Counted from the stretch's first letter, positions 15,750 to 24,659 are shown. The stretch is 64,000 nucleotides of DNA from Longimicrobium sp. (GCF_036388275.1 NZ_DASVSF010000097.1:15026-79025), one strand, 5' to 3'. The notes: a model not told the origin generated them from the letters alone. Numbers and translations: made by a program.

Positions 15750-17659
15750 CCGGGCCCATCGCCAACTGCCCTAGCTGCGGCTCGCCCATCCAGTTCCAAT
15801 GGTCGGGCGCCGTGCAGACGGTCTGCGGCACCTGCAAGTCCATCGTGGTGCGCCACGGCGTGGACCTGGAGAAGGTGGGCGTCGTCTCCGAGCCCCCGCC
15901 CGTCACCTCGCGCATCCAGCTCGGCACCGAGGGGCGCTACCGGGGCCGCGCGTTTTCGGTGATCGGGCGGATCGCCTACGGGTGGGAGCGCGGCGCGTGG
16001 AGCGAGTGGCACCTGGCCTTCGGCGACGGCAGCAGCGGGTGGCTTTCGGACGCGCAGGACGAGTACGCGGTGACCTTCGCCGTCACTGAGCCCGCGCCCC
16101 TCCCCGCAGCCGGGGCGCTGGCGCCGGGCCAGGAGATCGCGCTGGTGGACGAGGCCCCGCCGTACCGGGTGACCACCATCACCCGCGCCCGCTACGCCGG
16201 CGTGGAGGGCGAGCTGCCCTTCGAGTACTGGGGCAAGGACGAAACGCCGTTCGTGGACCTGCGCTCCGAGGCGGGGCGGCTGGCGACGATCGACTACAGC
16301 GAAACGCCGCCCCTGCTGTTCGCGGGCGAGGTGGTGCCCTTCGGCGCGCTGGAGTTCAAGAACCTGCGCGACCCGCGGCAAAAGACCGTGGAGGGCACGC
16401 GCACCCTCAACTGCCCCAACTGCGGCGGCACCGTCACCGTGCAGCGCCCCGGCGAGTCGGTGAACGCCGTCTGCCAGTACTGCCAGTCGGTGCTGGAGGT
16501 GGGCGCCTCGGCCGGCTTGAAGGTGCTGCAGCGCTTCGCCGAGCGGGTGAAGGTGAAGCCCTACATCCCCATCGGCTCGCGGGGACGGCTGCACGGGGCC
16601 GATTGGGACGTGCTGGGCTTTCAGCAGCGCACCATTCGCGTGGAGGGGGTCAGCTACTCGTGGCGCGAGTACCTGCTTCACAATCCCGAGCGCGGCTTCC
16701 GCTACCTGTCGGAGTACAACGGACACTGGAACGACATCACCGTCCTGTCCACGCCGCCCAAGGTGAAAACGGAAGCGGGCCGCCCCGTGGCCACGGTGCA
16801 CGGCCAGACGTTCCGCCACTTTCAGCGCGCCGCCGCCGAGACCACCTTCGTCCTGGGCGAGTTTCCCTGGCAGGTGCGCGTGGGTGACAAGGCGCAGGTG
16901 AACGACTTCGTGGCGCCCCCGCTCCTGCTGTCGCGCGAAAACACGAACGACGAAGAAACCTGGTCGCTGGGCGAGTACACCTCGGGCCAGCGGCTGTGGG
17001 AAGCGTTCAAGCTCGAGGGCCGGCCCCCGTTCCCGCGCGGCACCTTCGCCAACCAGCCCTCGCCGCACGCCGGCGCGGGCCGGCTGTGGTCCACCTTCCT
17101 CGTGCTGTTCGCCGTCCTCGCCGCCGTCTTCATCTGGCGCGCGTCCACCGGCTCGGACCACGTGCTGGCCAGCAGCCAGGCGTTCGACCCGGCGGTGGAG
17201 GAGAACAACGTCTTCGTCACCGAGCCGTTCACGGTGTCGGGCCGGCCGTCGGCCATGAAGGTGGAACTGCGGACGCGCGTGAGCAACTCGTGGGGCGCCT
17301 TCGACCTGGCGCTGGTGGACGAGCGCTCGGGCACCTCCCGCGAGCTGTCGGAAGACGTGGGGTACTACTACGGCGTGGAGGACGGCGAACGCTGGAGCGA
17401 GGGATCGCGCAACACCTCGGCGCGCCTGGGGGGGGTGCCGGCGGGCACCTACCGCCTGGTGGTGGCCCCGCAGGGCGACTTCGCGTTCGCCTACGACGTG
17501 CGGGTGATCCGCGACCCGCCCAGCATGTTCATGTACCTGGCCGCCTTTTTCCTGCTGGTGCTGCCGCCGGTGTACGTGAGCCTGATGTCGGCCAGCTTCG
17601 AGCACCAGCGCTGGCTGGAAAGCGACTACCCTCCGACAACCGGAGACGACGACGAATGA
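15746..17659 (+). CDS. Zinc-ribbon DUF4178 membrane protein
   Basis: 637 residues. Two zinc-ribbon-like Cys pairs are visible: CPSCG/CGTC near residues 8-30 and CPNCG/CQYC near residues 220-250. Each is followed by a DUF4178-type beta module (IGRIAYGWERGAWSEWHL; VLGFQQRTIRVEGVSYSWREYLLH). Two C-terminal membrane helices (LWSTFLVLFAVLAAVFIW and MFMYLAAFFLLVLPPVYVSLM) bracket an extracytoplasmic beta domain. DUF4178 proteins are often encoded with DUF350 and SpeD/SpeE-like genes; their role is unknown, probably membrane-associated. Start and stop overlap both neighbours (ATGA each), so the genes form one translational unit. Confidence 0.85.
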   Translation: MTGPIANCPSCGSPIQFQWSGAVQTVCGTCKSIVVRHGVDLEKVGVVSEPPPVTSRIQLGTEGRYRGRAFSVIGRIAYGWERGAWSEWHLAFGDGSSGWLSDAQDEYAVTFAVTEPAPLPAAGALAPGQEIALVDEAPPYRVTTITRARYAGVEGELPFEYWGKDETPFVDLRSEAGRLATIDYSETPPLLFAGEVVPFGALEFKNLRDPRQKTVEGTRTLNCPNCGGTVTVQRPGESVNAVCQYCQSVLEVGASAGLKVLQRFAERVKVKPYIPIGSRGRLHGADWDVLGFQQRTIRVEGVSYSWREYLLHNPERGFRYLSEYNGHWNDITVLSTPPKVKTEAGRPVATVHGQTFRHFQRAAAETTFVLGEFPWQVRVGDKAQVNDFVAPPLLLSRENTNDEETWSLGEYTSGQRLWEAFKLEGRPPFPRGTFANQPSPHAGAGRLWSTFLVLFAVLAAVFIWRASTGSDHVLASSQAFDPAVEENNVFVTEPFTVSGRPSAMKVELRTRVSNSWGAFDLALVDERSGTSRELSEDVGYYYGVEDGERWSEGSRNTSARLGGVPAGTYRLVVAPQGDFAFAYDVRVIRDPPSMFMYLAAFFLLVLPPVYVSLMSASFEHQRWLESDYPPTTGDDDE

Positions 17660-17850
17660 AGTCCCTGCACTCCAGGTACTTGATCTACGGCCTGCTCGTG
17701 CTGGGCGGGCTGGCGCTTGCGGAGTACCGCGGCTGGAGCCCCACCAACAGCGTCGGGCGCCGCCAGGCCGTGCCGCACTCGGTGCGCGACAACCCGGGGG
17801 CGTACCGGGCGCACTACGTGGGAACCGGGCGCTACGTCGGTGGAAAATGA
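17656..17850 (+). CDS. Small single-helix membrane protein
   Basis: 64 residues. One N-terminal membrane helix (YLIYGLLVLGGLALAE) is followed by a polar tail with PHSVRDNPGAYRAHYVG. I believe this tail type recurs in small proteins beside DUF4178/DUF350 genes, but cannot confirm that here. The ATG overlaps the stop of the DUF4178 gene. It may be a partner subunit of that membrane complex. Confidence 0.72.
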   Translation: MKSLHSRYLIYGLLVLGGLALAEYRGWSPTNSVGRRQAVPHSVRDNPGAYRAHYVGTGRYVGGK

Positions 17851-17865
17851 ACCCTTTGGAGACTT

Positions 17866-18075
17866 ATGGATGACCTGCTGAACCACCTGGTGGCCGCGGC
17901 CGTCTACGCGGCGCTGGGGATCCTCCTGTTCGTGCTGGCGTTCTTCCTGGTAGACCGGATGACGCCGGGAACGCTGTGGAAGGAGATCATCGAGGAGCAC
18001 AACACGGCCCTGGCGGTGATCGTCGGCGCCATGTCCATCGGCCTTTCCATCATCATCGCCGCCGCTATCTGGTGA
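17866..18075 (+). CDS. DUF350 family membrane protein
   Basis: 69 residues, two membrane helices (AAVYAALGILLFVLAFFLVDRMTP and NTALAVIVGAMSIGLSIIIAAAIW) joined by LWKEIIEEHN. This is one DUF350 unit, the family of E. coli YjfL. RBS TTGGAGA lies 5 bases before the ATG. DUF350 proteins are of unknown function and cluster with stress-response, PspA-like and polyamine-type genes. Confidence 0.85.
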   Translation: MDDLLNHLVAAAVYAALGILLFVLAFFLVDRMTPGTLWKEIIEEHNTALAVIVGAMSIGLSIIIAAAIW

Positions 18076-18106
18076 CGCGAAGTCCGCTGGAAGCGAAGGG
18101 CCGCCC

Positions 18107-19600
18107 GTGAACGCCGCGCTGTTCGTCACCGTTCTGCTGATCGCGGCGTGCGGGCTGATCTACGAGCTGGTGGCTGGCGCGCTCGCCAGCTACCTGCTGG
18201 GCGACAGCGTGCTGCAGTTCTCCACCATCATCGGCACCTACCTGTTCGCCATGGGGGTGGGCAGCTGGCTTTCGCGCTTCATCCATCGCGGGCTGGCGTC
18301 GCGCTTCGTGAGCATCGAGCTGATGGTGGCGGTGGTGGGCGGGTTTTCGTCCACCCTTCTCTTCCTGGCGTTCGCCTATACCGACGCGTTCCGCCCGCTG
18401 CTGTACCTGCTGGTTTCCCTGATCGGCATCTTCGTGGGGCTGGAGATTCCCCTGCTGATGCGGCTGCTGCGCGACCGGCTGGAGTTCAAGGACGTGGTCG
18501 CCAACGTGCTGACCTTCGACTACCTGGGCGCGCTGGGCGCCTCGCTCCTCTTTCCCCTGGTGCTGGTGCCCTACCTGGGGATGGCGCGGTCGGCGCTGCT
18601 GTTCGGCATCATCAACGCGGCGGTGGCGCTGTGGAGCACCTACCTGTTCCGCGACGCACTTCCCAACCGGCGCAGGCTGCAGGCGGGCTCCGTCCTCGTG
18701 CTGGCGCTGCTGGTCGCCGGCTTCGCGGGTGCCGAGCGCATCACGCGGACGGCGGAAAGCAGCATGTACGCCGACCCGGTGGTGCTCACGCGCAACTCGC
18801 CCTACCAGCGCATCGTGCTCACCGCCTGGCGCGGCGACCTGCGCCTGTTCCTGAACGGGCACCTGCAGTTCAGCTCGCGCGACGAGTACCGCTACCACGA
18901 GGCGCTGGTGCACCCCGGCCTGGCCGCGCATCCCTCCCCGAAGCGCGTGCTGGTGCTGGGCGGGGGCGACGGGCTGGCGGTGCGCGAGGTGCTGCGCTAC
19001 CCCGGCGCCGAGGTGACGCTGGTGGACCTGGACGCCGAGATGACGCGCCTGTTCAGCAAGCACCGCGAGATGCTGAAGCTGAACGGCGGCGCGCTGCTCT
19101 CGCCGCGCGTGCGCGTCATCAACGCCGACGCGTTCCGCTGGCTGGCGGAAAGCAGCGAAACGTTCGACTTCGCCGTGGTGGACCTTCCGGACCCGTCCAA
19201 CTACGCCGTCGGAAAGCTGTACACCACCACCTTCTACCGCCTGCTGCGCCAGCACCTGAACCCCGGCGGGATGATGGTGGTGCAGAGCACGTCGCCCATG
19301 TTCGCGCGCACCGCGTTCTGGAGCATCGAGCGCACGCTGGGCGAGGCGGGGCTGCGCACCTGGCCGTACCACGTGTACGTGCCCTCGTTCGGCGAGTGGG
19401 GGTTCATCCTGGCCGGCACGGGCGACTACCAGACGCCGGCGCGGCTGCCGGCCGGCCTGCGCTACCTGACGGCCGAGGCGGTCGCCGGGCTCTTCCAGTT
19501 TCCCACGGACATGCGCCGGATTCCCGTGCGCGCCAACCGGCTGGACGACCAGGTGCTGGTGCGTTATTACAGCAGCGAGTGGGAGCAGATCACACAGTGA
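18107..19600 (+). CDS. Membrane-fused spermidine synthase-like aminopropyltransferase
   Basis: 497 residues from a GTG at 18107. The first ~185 residues hold six or seven membrane helices (ACGLIYELVAGALASYLLG onward). The C-terminal half is a spermine/spermidine synthase Rossmann domain with VLGGGDGLAVREVLRYP (SAM site, near residue 284), VTLVDLDAEMTRLF and DFAVVDLPDPSNYAVGKLYTTTFYRLL. QFSSRDEYRYHEALVHPGL is the substrate-pocket motif with the YHE acid. It probably transfers an aminopropyl group at the membrane, fed by the SpeD-like gene upstream. The true acceptor is unknown. Confidence 0.88.
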   Translation: MNAALFVTVLLIAACGLIYELVAGALASYLLGDSVLQFSTIIGTYLFAMGVGSWLSRFIHRGLASRFVSIELMVAVVGGFSSTLLFLAFAYTDAFRPLLYLLVSLIGIFVGLEIPLLMRLLRDRLEFKDVVANVLTFDYLGALGASLLFPLVLVPYLGMARSALLFGIINAAVALWSTYLFRDALPNRRRLQAGSVLVLALLVAGFAGAERITRTAESSMYADPVVLTRNSPYQRIVLTAWRGDLRLFLNGHLQFSSRDEYRYHEALVHPGLAAHPSPKRVLVLGGGDGLAVREVLRYPGAEVTLVDLDAEMTRLFSKHREMLKLNGGALLSPRVRVINADAFRWLAESSETFDFAVVDLPDPSNYAVGKLYTTTFYRLLRQHLNPGGMMVVQSTSPMFARTAFWSIERTLGEAGLRTWPYHVYVPSFGEWGFILAGTGDYQTPARLPAGLRYLTAEAVAGLFQFPTDMRRIPVRANRLDDQVLVRYYSSEWEQITQ

Positions 19601-19613
19601 CGAAGGCGATGCG

Positions 19614-19799
19614 ATGAAGCCGCAGGACAACGAGCAGTTGGGGATCACCAAGGCCATCAACGCGCACGAGCAGGCCGTGGCCGCCCTGGGCGACCTGGTC
19701 GACAACAACCCCGACCCGCTGTACGACGAGCTGCTTGCGCGGCTGCAGCAGAACATCGAGGCGCTGCGCCAGAAGGAAGGCGGAGTTGCGCCGGGCTGA
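19614..19799 (+). CDS. Small helical protein of the polyamine-type cluster
   Basis: 61 residues. Largely helical, acidic, with no Cys and no membrane segment: AINAHEQAVAALGDLVDNNPDPLYDELLARLQQNIEALRQ. It sits between the SpeE-like and amine oxidase genes with short gaps on both sides, which supports it being real. Function unknown. Confidence 0.6.
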   Translation: MKPQDNEQLGITKAINAHEQAVAALGDLVDNNPDPLYDELLARLQQNIEALRQKEGGVAPG

Positions 19800-19817
19800 C
19801 GCGGTGGACGGCGGGCC

Positions 19818-21347
19818 GTGAGCGAGGGACACGAGGGGATATCGCGAAGGGCGTTCGTGGCCGCGCTGGCCGCGGCGCCCTTCGTTGCCTGCGCGCGCAA
19901 GACGGACCGCGCCGTGGCCGGCGGCTTCGTGGACGATGGCGGCGCGCGGGGCCACCGCCTGCGCGACCGGGCCGCCGTTCCAGCCATCCGCCGCACCGAG
20001 CGCGTTCCCCTGGTGATCGTGGGCGGGGGGATGGCGGGGCTGTCCGCGGCGTGGCGGCTGAAGAAGCGCGGCTTTTCGGATTTCGTGCTGCTGGAACTGG
20101 AGGACCACGCCGGGGGCAACTCGCGCTGGGGCCAGTCCGAGGCATCGGCCTATCCCTGGGCGGCGCACTACGTTCCCGTGCCGGACGCGAACGCCGTCTA
20201 CGTCCGCGAATTGTTCGAGGACCTGGGCGTGCTGCGCGGCGGCGTGTGGAACGAGCGGATGCTGGTGTCGACGCCGCGCGAGCGCATCCACCGCTGGGGG
20301 CGGTGGCACGAGGGGATGGAGGGGGCGCTGGCCCAGACGGCGGCGGATCGAAACGAGATGCGCCGCTTCGGTGAGGAGATGGCGCAGATGCGCGCGACCG
20401 GCGCCTTCACCATCCCCTCGGCGCTGGGCGCGCGGCCGTCGGAGCTGGACGGCGTGTCGATGGCGGCGTGGCTGGCGGGGCGGGGCTACCGGTCCGCCGC
20501 GCTGCGCTGGTACGTGGATTACGCCTGCCGCGACGACTACGGCGCGCGGGTGGAAGACACCTCGGCGTGGGCGGGCGTTCACTACTTCGCCTCTCGCCCG
20601 CACGACGACGAGTCGGGGACCCTCACCTGGCCCGAGGGGAACGGGTGGATCGTGCGGCGGCTGCTGGAGCGCGTGGGCGGCCACGTGCGGACGGGCGCGC
20701 CGGTGCACCGCGTTGAGGCGCGCGGCTCGGGGGTGCGCGTGCTGGCGGGTGAGGTGGAGTACGTGGCGGACGCGGTGGTCTGGGCCGCGCCCTCGTTCCT
20801 GGCGCCGCACGTGGTGCAAGGCGCGCCGCCGGTGCGGTTCACCTACTCACCCTGGCTGACGGCCAACCTGGTGCTGGACCGCTGGCCGGCGGAGAGCGGA
20901 TTCGAGCCGGCGTGGGACAACGTGATCCACGGCTCGCCCTCGCTGGGCTACGTGATCGCCACGCACCAGACGCACGCCATTCGCCCCGCGCAGACCGTGT
21001 GGACGTACTACTGGGCCCTGGCGCACCTTCCCCCGGCTACGGCGCGGGCGCTCCTGCTCCGTCGCCCGTGGCACGAGTGGAAGGAGCTGATCCTGGCGGA
21101 CCTGGAGCGCGCGCACCCCGACATTCGGGCCTGCGTGTCGCGCATCGACATCATGCGAATGGGACACGCCATGCCCCGCCCCGTCCCCGGCTTCCTCGCC
21201 GACCCCGTCCGGCGCGCGCTGGCGGATTCGCCGGGTCCCGTCTACTACGCGCACTCCGACGTGAGCGGCCTGGCCCTGTTCGAAGAAGCCCAGTACCGTG
21301 GCATCACGGCTGCGGACCGCGCGCTGGCGCGGCTGGGCCGCGTGTGA
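19818..21347 (+). CDS. FAD-dependent amine oxidase-type oxidoreductase
   Basis: 509 residues from a GTG at 19818. The N-terminus ISRRAFVAALAAAPFVAC is a Tat-type twin-arginine signal with a lipobox-like Cys, so the folded flavoprotein is likely exported. LVIVGGGMAGLSAAWRLKKRG is the FAD-binding dinucleotide fold and VVWAAPSFLAPHV the second FAD contact. The closing GLALFEEAQYRGITAADRALARL matches flavin amine oxidases. A polyamine oxidase acting on the product of the SpeD/SpeE-like enzymes is a reasonable inference. The end of the cluster is here. Confidence 0.83.
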   Translation: MSEGHEGISRRAFVAALAAAPFVACARKTDRAVAGGFVDDGGARGHRLRDRAAVPAIRRTERVPLVIVGGGMAGLSAAWRLKKRGFSDFVLLELEDHAGGNSRWGQSEASAYPWAAHYVPVPDANAVYVRELFEDLGVLRGGVWNERMLVSTPRERIHRWGRWHEGMEGALAQTAADRNEMRRFGEEMAQMRATGAFTIPSALGARPSELDGVSMAAWLAGRGYRSAALRWYVDYACRDDYGARVEDTSAWAGVHYFASRPHDDESGTLTWPEGNGWIVRRLLERVGGHVRTGAPVHRVEARGSGVRVLAGEVEYVADAVVWAAPSFLAPHVVQGAPPVRFTYSPWLTANLVLDRWPAESGFEPAWDNVIHGSPSLGYVIATHQTHAIRPAQTVWTYYWALAHLPPATARALLLRRPWHEWKELILADLERAHPDIRACVSRIDIMRMGHAMPRPVPGFLADPVRRALADSPGPVYYAHSDVSGLALFEEAQYRGITAADRALARLGRV

Positions 21348-21378
21348 ACGCCGGCCGCCACTCTGGATTCACGGGCGC

Positions 21379-21897
21379 CTACGAAGATGCCGCGAGCTTC
21401 TGTTCCAACGCCGTCTTCACGTGCTCGAGCGCCGTTCCCATGCTGCTGGGCAGGCTGGCGGCGAACGCCAGTTGCTCCAGTGTTGAGCGCCGCCAGACCC
21501 GTTGTTGATAACGGGGCTCCAACAAGCGGGCATGATGCCGCCGGCCGATCCGGGCGCGGCTCGCCATTTCTACCAGTGCAAAAGCAAGTTCCAGCGTGGA
21601 ACATCTCTGAACGTATGACTCGTTCAGAGTCCCGGCGCGCAGGTCTGGAAGAACCCTGAATCCAACCTCGGCGACAACCACCAGCCTGTTCAGGTCGCGC
21701 CTCAGACGAAGATACCGGCGCGGGTCGTACTCACGAACCAAACCGAGAGCGCCGCTGATCTTTGCGCATGCACCGGCTGAAGCTGGCATGCCGGGCTCGT
21801 GAAAGATCTCAAGGCCGTCCTCAGCTGTTGAACTCGCAACGCTCATTGCCACTCGGAATAGCGCGCTCTGGATCTTCGCGACGAGTTGTTTCACCAT
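21379..21897 (-). CDS. Hypothetical helical protein
   Basis: 172 residues from the ATG at 21897, chosen for the GAGG 7 bases upstream; an ATG at 21945 would overlap the previous gene. All-helical: AKIQSALFRVAMSVASSTAEDGLEIF, then RRYLRLRRDLNRLVVVAEVGFRVL and an Arg-rich end. No family recognised. Part of a run of overlapping minus-strand small genes with less GC-rich codon use than their surroundings. Confidence 0.6.
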   Translation of the reverse strand: MVKQLVAKIQSALFRVAMSVASSTAEDGLEIFHEPGMPASAGACAKISGALGLVREYDPRRYLRLRRDLNRLVVVAEVGFRVLPDLRAGTLNESYVQRCSTLELAFALVEMASRARIGRRHHARLLEPRYQQRVWRRSTLEQLAFAASLPSSMGTALEHVKTALEQKLAASS

Positions 21898-21937
21898 GTC
21901 CACACCTCGCACTGGACCTCGTGTCTGCGCTCCGCCG

Positions 21938-22156
21938 TCATGCACGCCGCCTACGCGCGGATGTGCGCGGGTTCAGCACGTTCAGCTGCCAAAAAGGTGC
22001 TGAGCCACTCCGCACGCTCTCTCCAGGGCGCAGGCCGTGGTACTGCTGGGATTTCTTAAGTAGCCACACGTTGTACGCGAGTGCGACCAGCCCCGGAGCG
22101 AACAGGCTCCAGCCGGCGATTGGAACGGAGTACTGGGGGATTGCGGTGAGCCGCAT
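21938..22156 (-). CDS. Small hypothetical membrane protein
   Basis: 72 residues. One hydrophobic stretch (VPIAGWSLFAPGLVALAYNVWLL) followed by a basic, polar tail. ATG overlaps the stop of the DUF4288 gene (TGATG), which supports translation. Function unknown. Confidence 0.55.
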   Translation of the reverse strand: MRLTAIPQYSVPIAGWSLFAPGLVALAYNVWLLKKSQQYHGLRPGESVRSGSAPFWQLNVLNPRTSARRRRA

Positions 22157-22539
22157 CAGATGGTTTGGGTTGGCGTTGATCGCTCTGGAGCAAACTGGGG
22201 CGGCGGGTACATAGGCGGATCCACCTCGTTGATCTCGGAATACACCTCAGCTCCGTCCAAAACGTCAGAGGTGATCAAATCAAGCGTAAGCACGGCGTCC
22301 ATCCTCCACTGAACGGGGCTTCCGGTCTCGTTGGGATACTCGTGTTCGTGCCCCCGGCCAAGCTCGAGGGCGCGTTCGAAGGCAGCACCCCAATCCGCCG
22401 ACCGGAACACGTGTACGCATTCCATTTGGAACGACACGGTGCAGTCCCCGGTCACGGCGAGTAGCCTTAGCCGTGTGCTGAACCACGATTGCGGATCACT
22501 CGGCACGGTGTCACCTCGATGAGGAAAGCGTCGATCCAC
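22156..22539 (-). CDS. DUF4288 family protein
   Basis: 127 residues. SWFSTRLRLLAVTGD at the start and VQWRMDAVLTLDLITSDVLDGAEVYSE at the end fit DUF4288, a small alpha/beta family of unknown function. A GTG at 22506 is an alternative start that would reduce the overlap with the upstream frame. Confidence 0.68.
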   Translation of the reverse strand: MDRRFPHRGDTVPSDPQSWFSTRLRLLAVTGDCTVSFQMECVHVFRSADWGAAFERALELGRGHEHEYPNETGSPVQWRMDAVLTLDLITSDVLDGAEVYSEINEVDPPMYPPPQFAPERSTPTQTI

Positions 22540-22751
22540 CAGGAGGGGCGGGCGTAAAGGACCAGGTGCGAATCTTCAACCCCAAGTTCCAGATTGGCCC
22601 AGGCTCGCCACCTTCCTCTTCCAAGAGCATATTCGCTTCCCCACAGTTCGAGCACCACTACGAACTTTGAAGTCCGTTTGTTACGGATGCTGATCTGTGC
22701 AGAGGGCGAGTCGGGAAGCGAGCGCCGCCGGAACGGCAGAGCGACGTTCAA
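22467..22751 (-). CDS. Possible small hypothetical protein
   Basis: The minus frame ending at 22467 has protein-like content (SKFVVVLELWGSEYALG, WANLELGVEDSHLVLYARPSWWIDAFLIEV). No ATG is near; a TTG at 22751 with GGGAG 8 bases upstream gives 94 residues. It would head the small-gene run, overlapping DUF4288. Family unknown; the start is uncertain. Confidence 0.35.
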   Translation of the reverse strand: MNVALPFRRRSLPDSPSAQISIRNKRTSKFVVVLELWGSEYALGRGRWRAWANLELGVEDSHLVLYARPSWWIDAFLIEVTPCRVIRNRGSAHG

Positions 22752-22878
22752 TCCCTGGAACTCCCGTGTACCGTAATGGCGGGGACACGGTGAATCCGCG
22801 AGATTCGCCCCGGCGCGGTCCCTGCGGAGCGCGCCGACCGGGAAGTATCGATCACAGCCGAAGCAGGCCAGAGCAGAG

Positions 22879-23871
22879 ATGACGGATATTCCGGAGACGG
22901 CCGACATCGCCGTCATCGGCGCGGGGCCGTGCGGGATCGCGGTGGGCGTGGCGGCGGCGCAGGCGGGGCTTTCGTGCGTGCTGTTCGACCGGGGCGCCAT
23001 CACGCAGGCCATGATGGACCACCCCACGTACGTCACCTACTTCAGCGGCCCCGAAAAGCTGGAGATCGCCGACCTGCCCTTCACCACCTCGGGCGACAAG
23101 CCCACGCGGCGCGAGGCGCTGCGATATTACCGCAAGGTGGCGGAATACTACCGGCTGGACGTGCGCCAGTTCGAGGAGGTGGCGACGGTGGAGCGCGGGG
23201 GCGACGCATTCGTGCTGCGCACGCTGGCGCGGGGCGAGCCGCGGACGCACCGGGCGCGCAACGTGGTCGTGGCCACGGGTTACTACGACAGCCCGCGGCG
23301 CCTGGACATGCCCGGCGCGGACCTGCCGAAGGTGCTGTACTACTTCAAGGACCCGTACTCGTTCTGGAACCAGGACGTGATCGTCATCGGCGGGGGCAAC
23401 TCGTCGGCCGACGCGGCGCTGCTGACGTGGCGCGAAGGGTCGCGGACCACGCTGGTGCACCTGTTCGAGGGGCTGGACCGGGGCGTGAAGCCGTGGGTGC
23501 GGCCCGACATCGAGAACCGGATCGCCGAGGGCGCCATTCCCACGCTCTGGCGCCACCGCCTGGCCGAGATCCGCCCGCACGAGGTGGTGGTCGAGAACCT
23601 GGAAACGGGCGAGCTGCGGACGATGAAGAACGACTGGGTGCTGGCGATGACGGGGTTCGAGCCCGATCCCGGCGTGCTGCGCGCGTTCGGCATCGAGGTG
23701 CACGAGGTGACCGGCATCCCGCGGCACGACCCCGCGACGATGGAAACCAACGTGCCCGGGATGTACGTGGCGGGCGTGGTCGTCTCCGGCCACGACGCCA
23801 ACAAGATCTTCATCGAGAACGGAAAGCTGCACGGCCCGCTGATCGCCGCGCACGTGGCGTCCAGGCGCTGA
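22879..23871 (+). CDS. ypdA: YpdA-type FAD/NAD(P)-dependent thiol-disulfide reductase
   Basis: 330 residues. IAVIGAGPCGIAVGVAAAQAG (FAD site), FDRGAITQAMMDHPTYVTYFSGPEKLEIADLPF (YpdA-specific stretch) and VIVIGGGNSSADAALLTW (NADPH site) identify the YpdA family, also called bacillithiol disulfide reductase. It lacks the CxxC of thioredoxin reductase, as the family does. The role is to reduce bacillithiol disulfide or a similar thiol in the cytoplasm. The DinB protein at 13.9 kb could be a thiol transferase of the same redox system, which is inference only. Confidence 0.9.
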   Translation: MTDIPETADIAVIGAGPCGIAVGVAAAQAGLSCVLFDRGAITQAMMDHPTYVTYFSGPEKLEIADLPFTTSGDKPTRREALRYYRKVAEYYRLDVRQFEEVATVERGGDAFVLRTLARGEPRTHRARNVVVATGYYDSPRRLDMPGADLPKVLYYFKDPYSFWNQDVIVIGGGNSSADAALLTWREGSRTTLVHLFEGLDRGVKPWVRPDIENRIAEGAIPTLWRHRLAEIRPHEVVVENLETGELRTMKNDWVLAMTGFEPDPGVLRAFGIEVHEVTGIPRHDPATMETNVPGMYVAGVVVSGHDANKIFIENGKLHGPLIAAHVASRR

Positions 23872-23893
23872 CAAAAACGACGAGGAGAAACGC

Positions 23894-24223
23894 ATGGAAA
23901 CCTGTCTCTTGATGCTCTGCCTGTCGCTCGGCGGCGGGCCGACGGCGCCGGCCCAGCCGGAGGACCGCTGGTTCGGCGAAGACAAGCTGAAGCACTTCGT
24001 CACCTCGTTCATCGTCACCAGCCTGGCCTCCAGCGGCGCGCGCGCGGCGGGGCTGGACAACGACGCCAGCTTGCTGGTGGGCGCGGGGACCGGCGCCGGC
24101 GTGGGGCTGTGGAAAGAGTGGAGCGATCGAAACGCCGAGAGGCACACGGCGTCGGTGCGCGACATCGTGTGGGACCTGGCCGGCATCGGCGCCGCCGCGG
24201 TGGTGCAGGCGCAGACGCAGTGA
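23894..24223 (+). CDS. DUF2279/YfiM-like small protein
   Basis: 109 residues with an N-terminal hydrophobic stretch. EDRWFGEDKLKHFVTSFIVTSLASSG and VGAGTGAGVGLWKEWSDRN with a final VWDLAGIGAAAVVQAQ match YfiM/DUF2279, envelope proteins with two short membrane or glycine-zipper segments. Function unknown. GAGGAGA precedes the ATG at a good distance. Confidence 0.8.
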   Translation: METCLLMLCLSLGGGPTAPAQPEDRWFGEDKLKHFVTSFIVTSLASSGARAAGLDNDASLLVGAGTGAGVGLWKEWSDRNAERHTASVRDIVWDLAGIGAAAVVQAQTQ

Positions 24224-24229
24224 TGGCGA

Positions 24230-24631
24230 ATGGCCCACGATAGCCGGGCGGTGCCGGAGGTAACGGCGCGGCTGGTATTCGCGAGCGGCGAATGGAGGGA
24301 GGCGCGCGCCCGTGTCATCGAGCGAAGCGCGCGGTGGCGCCACAGCTCGGCGCTGATGCAGCTCGGTCTGTGGCTGCTGGCGCCCATCGTGTTCTTCATC
24401 CCGCCCCATTTACCGTGGGTGCTGGTGGTGCTCGTGGTGGGAGCCATGCGGGCGATGAACCGCATTCGCGAGCACCGCACGCTCGTCTCACTCCACGGCG
24501 CCTGCCCCAAGTGCGGCACCGTCCAGGACTTCCGCGAGACGGGGCGGATGAAGCGCCCGCACCTGGTGCACTGCGCCAACTGCCGCTGGGAGCTGCGCGC
24601 GGACGTGCCACTCTCCGGCGCCGCATCCTAG
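24230..24631 (+). CDS. Membrane protein with zinc-ribbon tail
   Basis: 133 residues. A hydrophobic hairpin (SALMQLGLWLLAPIVFFIPPHLPWVLVVLVVGAM) is followed by a soluble end with CPKC and CANC, a two-pair zinc ribbon. Unknown family and role. It starts 6 bases after the previous stop, so the two are probably co-transcribed. Confidence 0.72.
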   Translation: MAHDSRAVPEVTARLVFASGEWREARARVIERSARWRHSSALMQLGLWLLAPIVFFIPPHLPWVLVVLVVGAMRAMNRIREHRTLVSLHGACPKCGTVQDFRETGRMKRPHLVHCANCRWELRADVPLSGAAS

Positions 24632-24659
24632 CGGGTCGGCACGCCTGCCCGCACGCGCA

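Noticed and set aside
15719..17605. 628-codon minus-strand open frame opposite the DUF4178 gene
   Set aside because: Antisense shadow of a gene with clear zinc-ribbon and membrane features.
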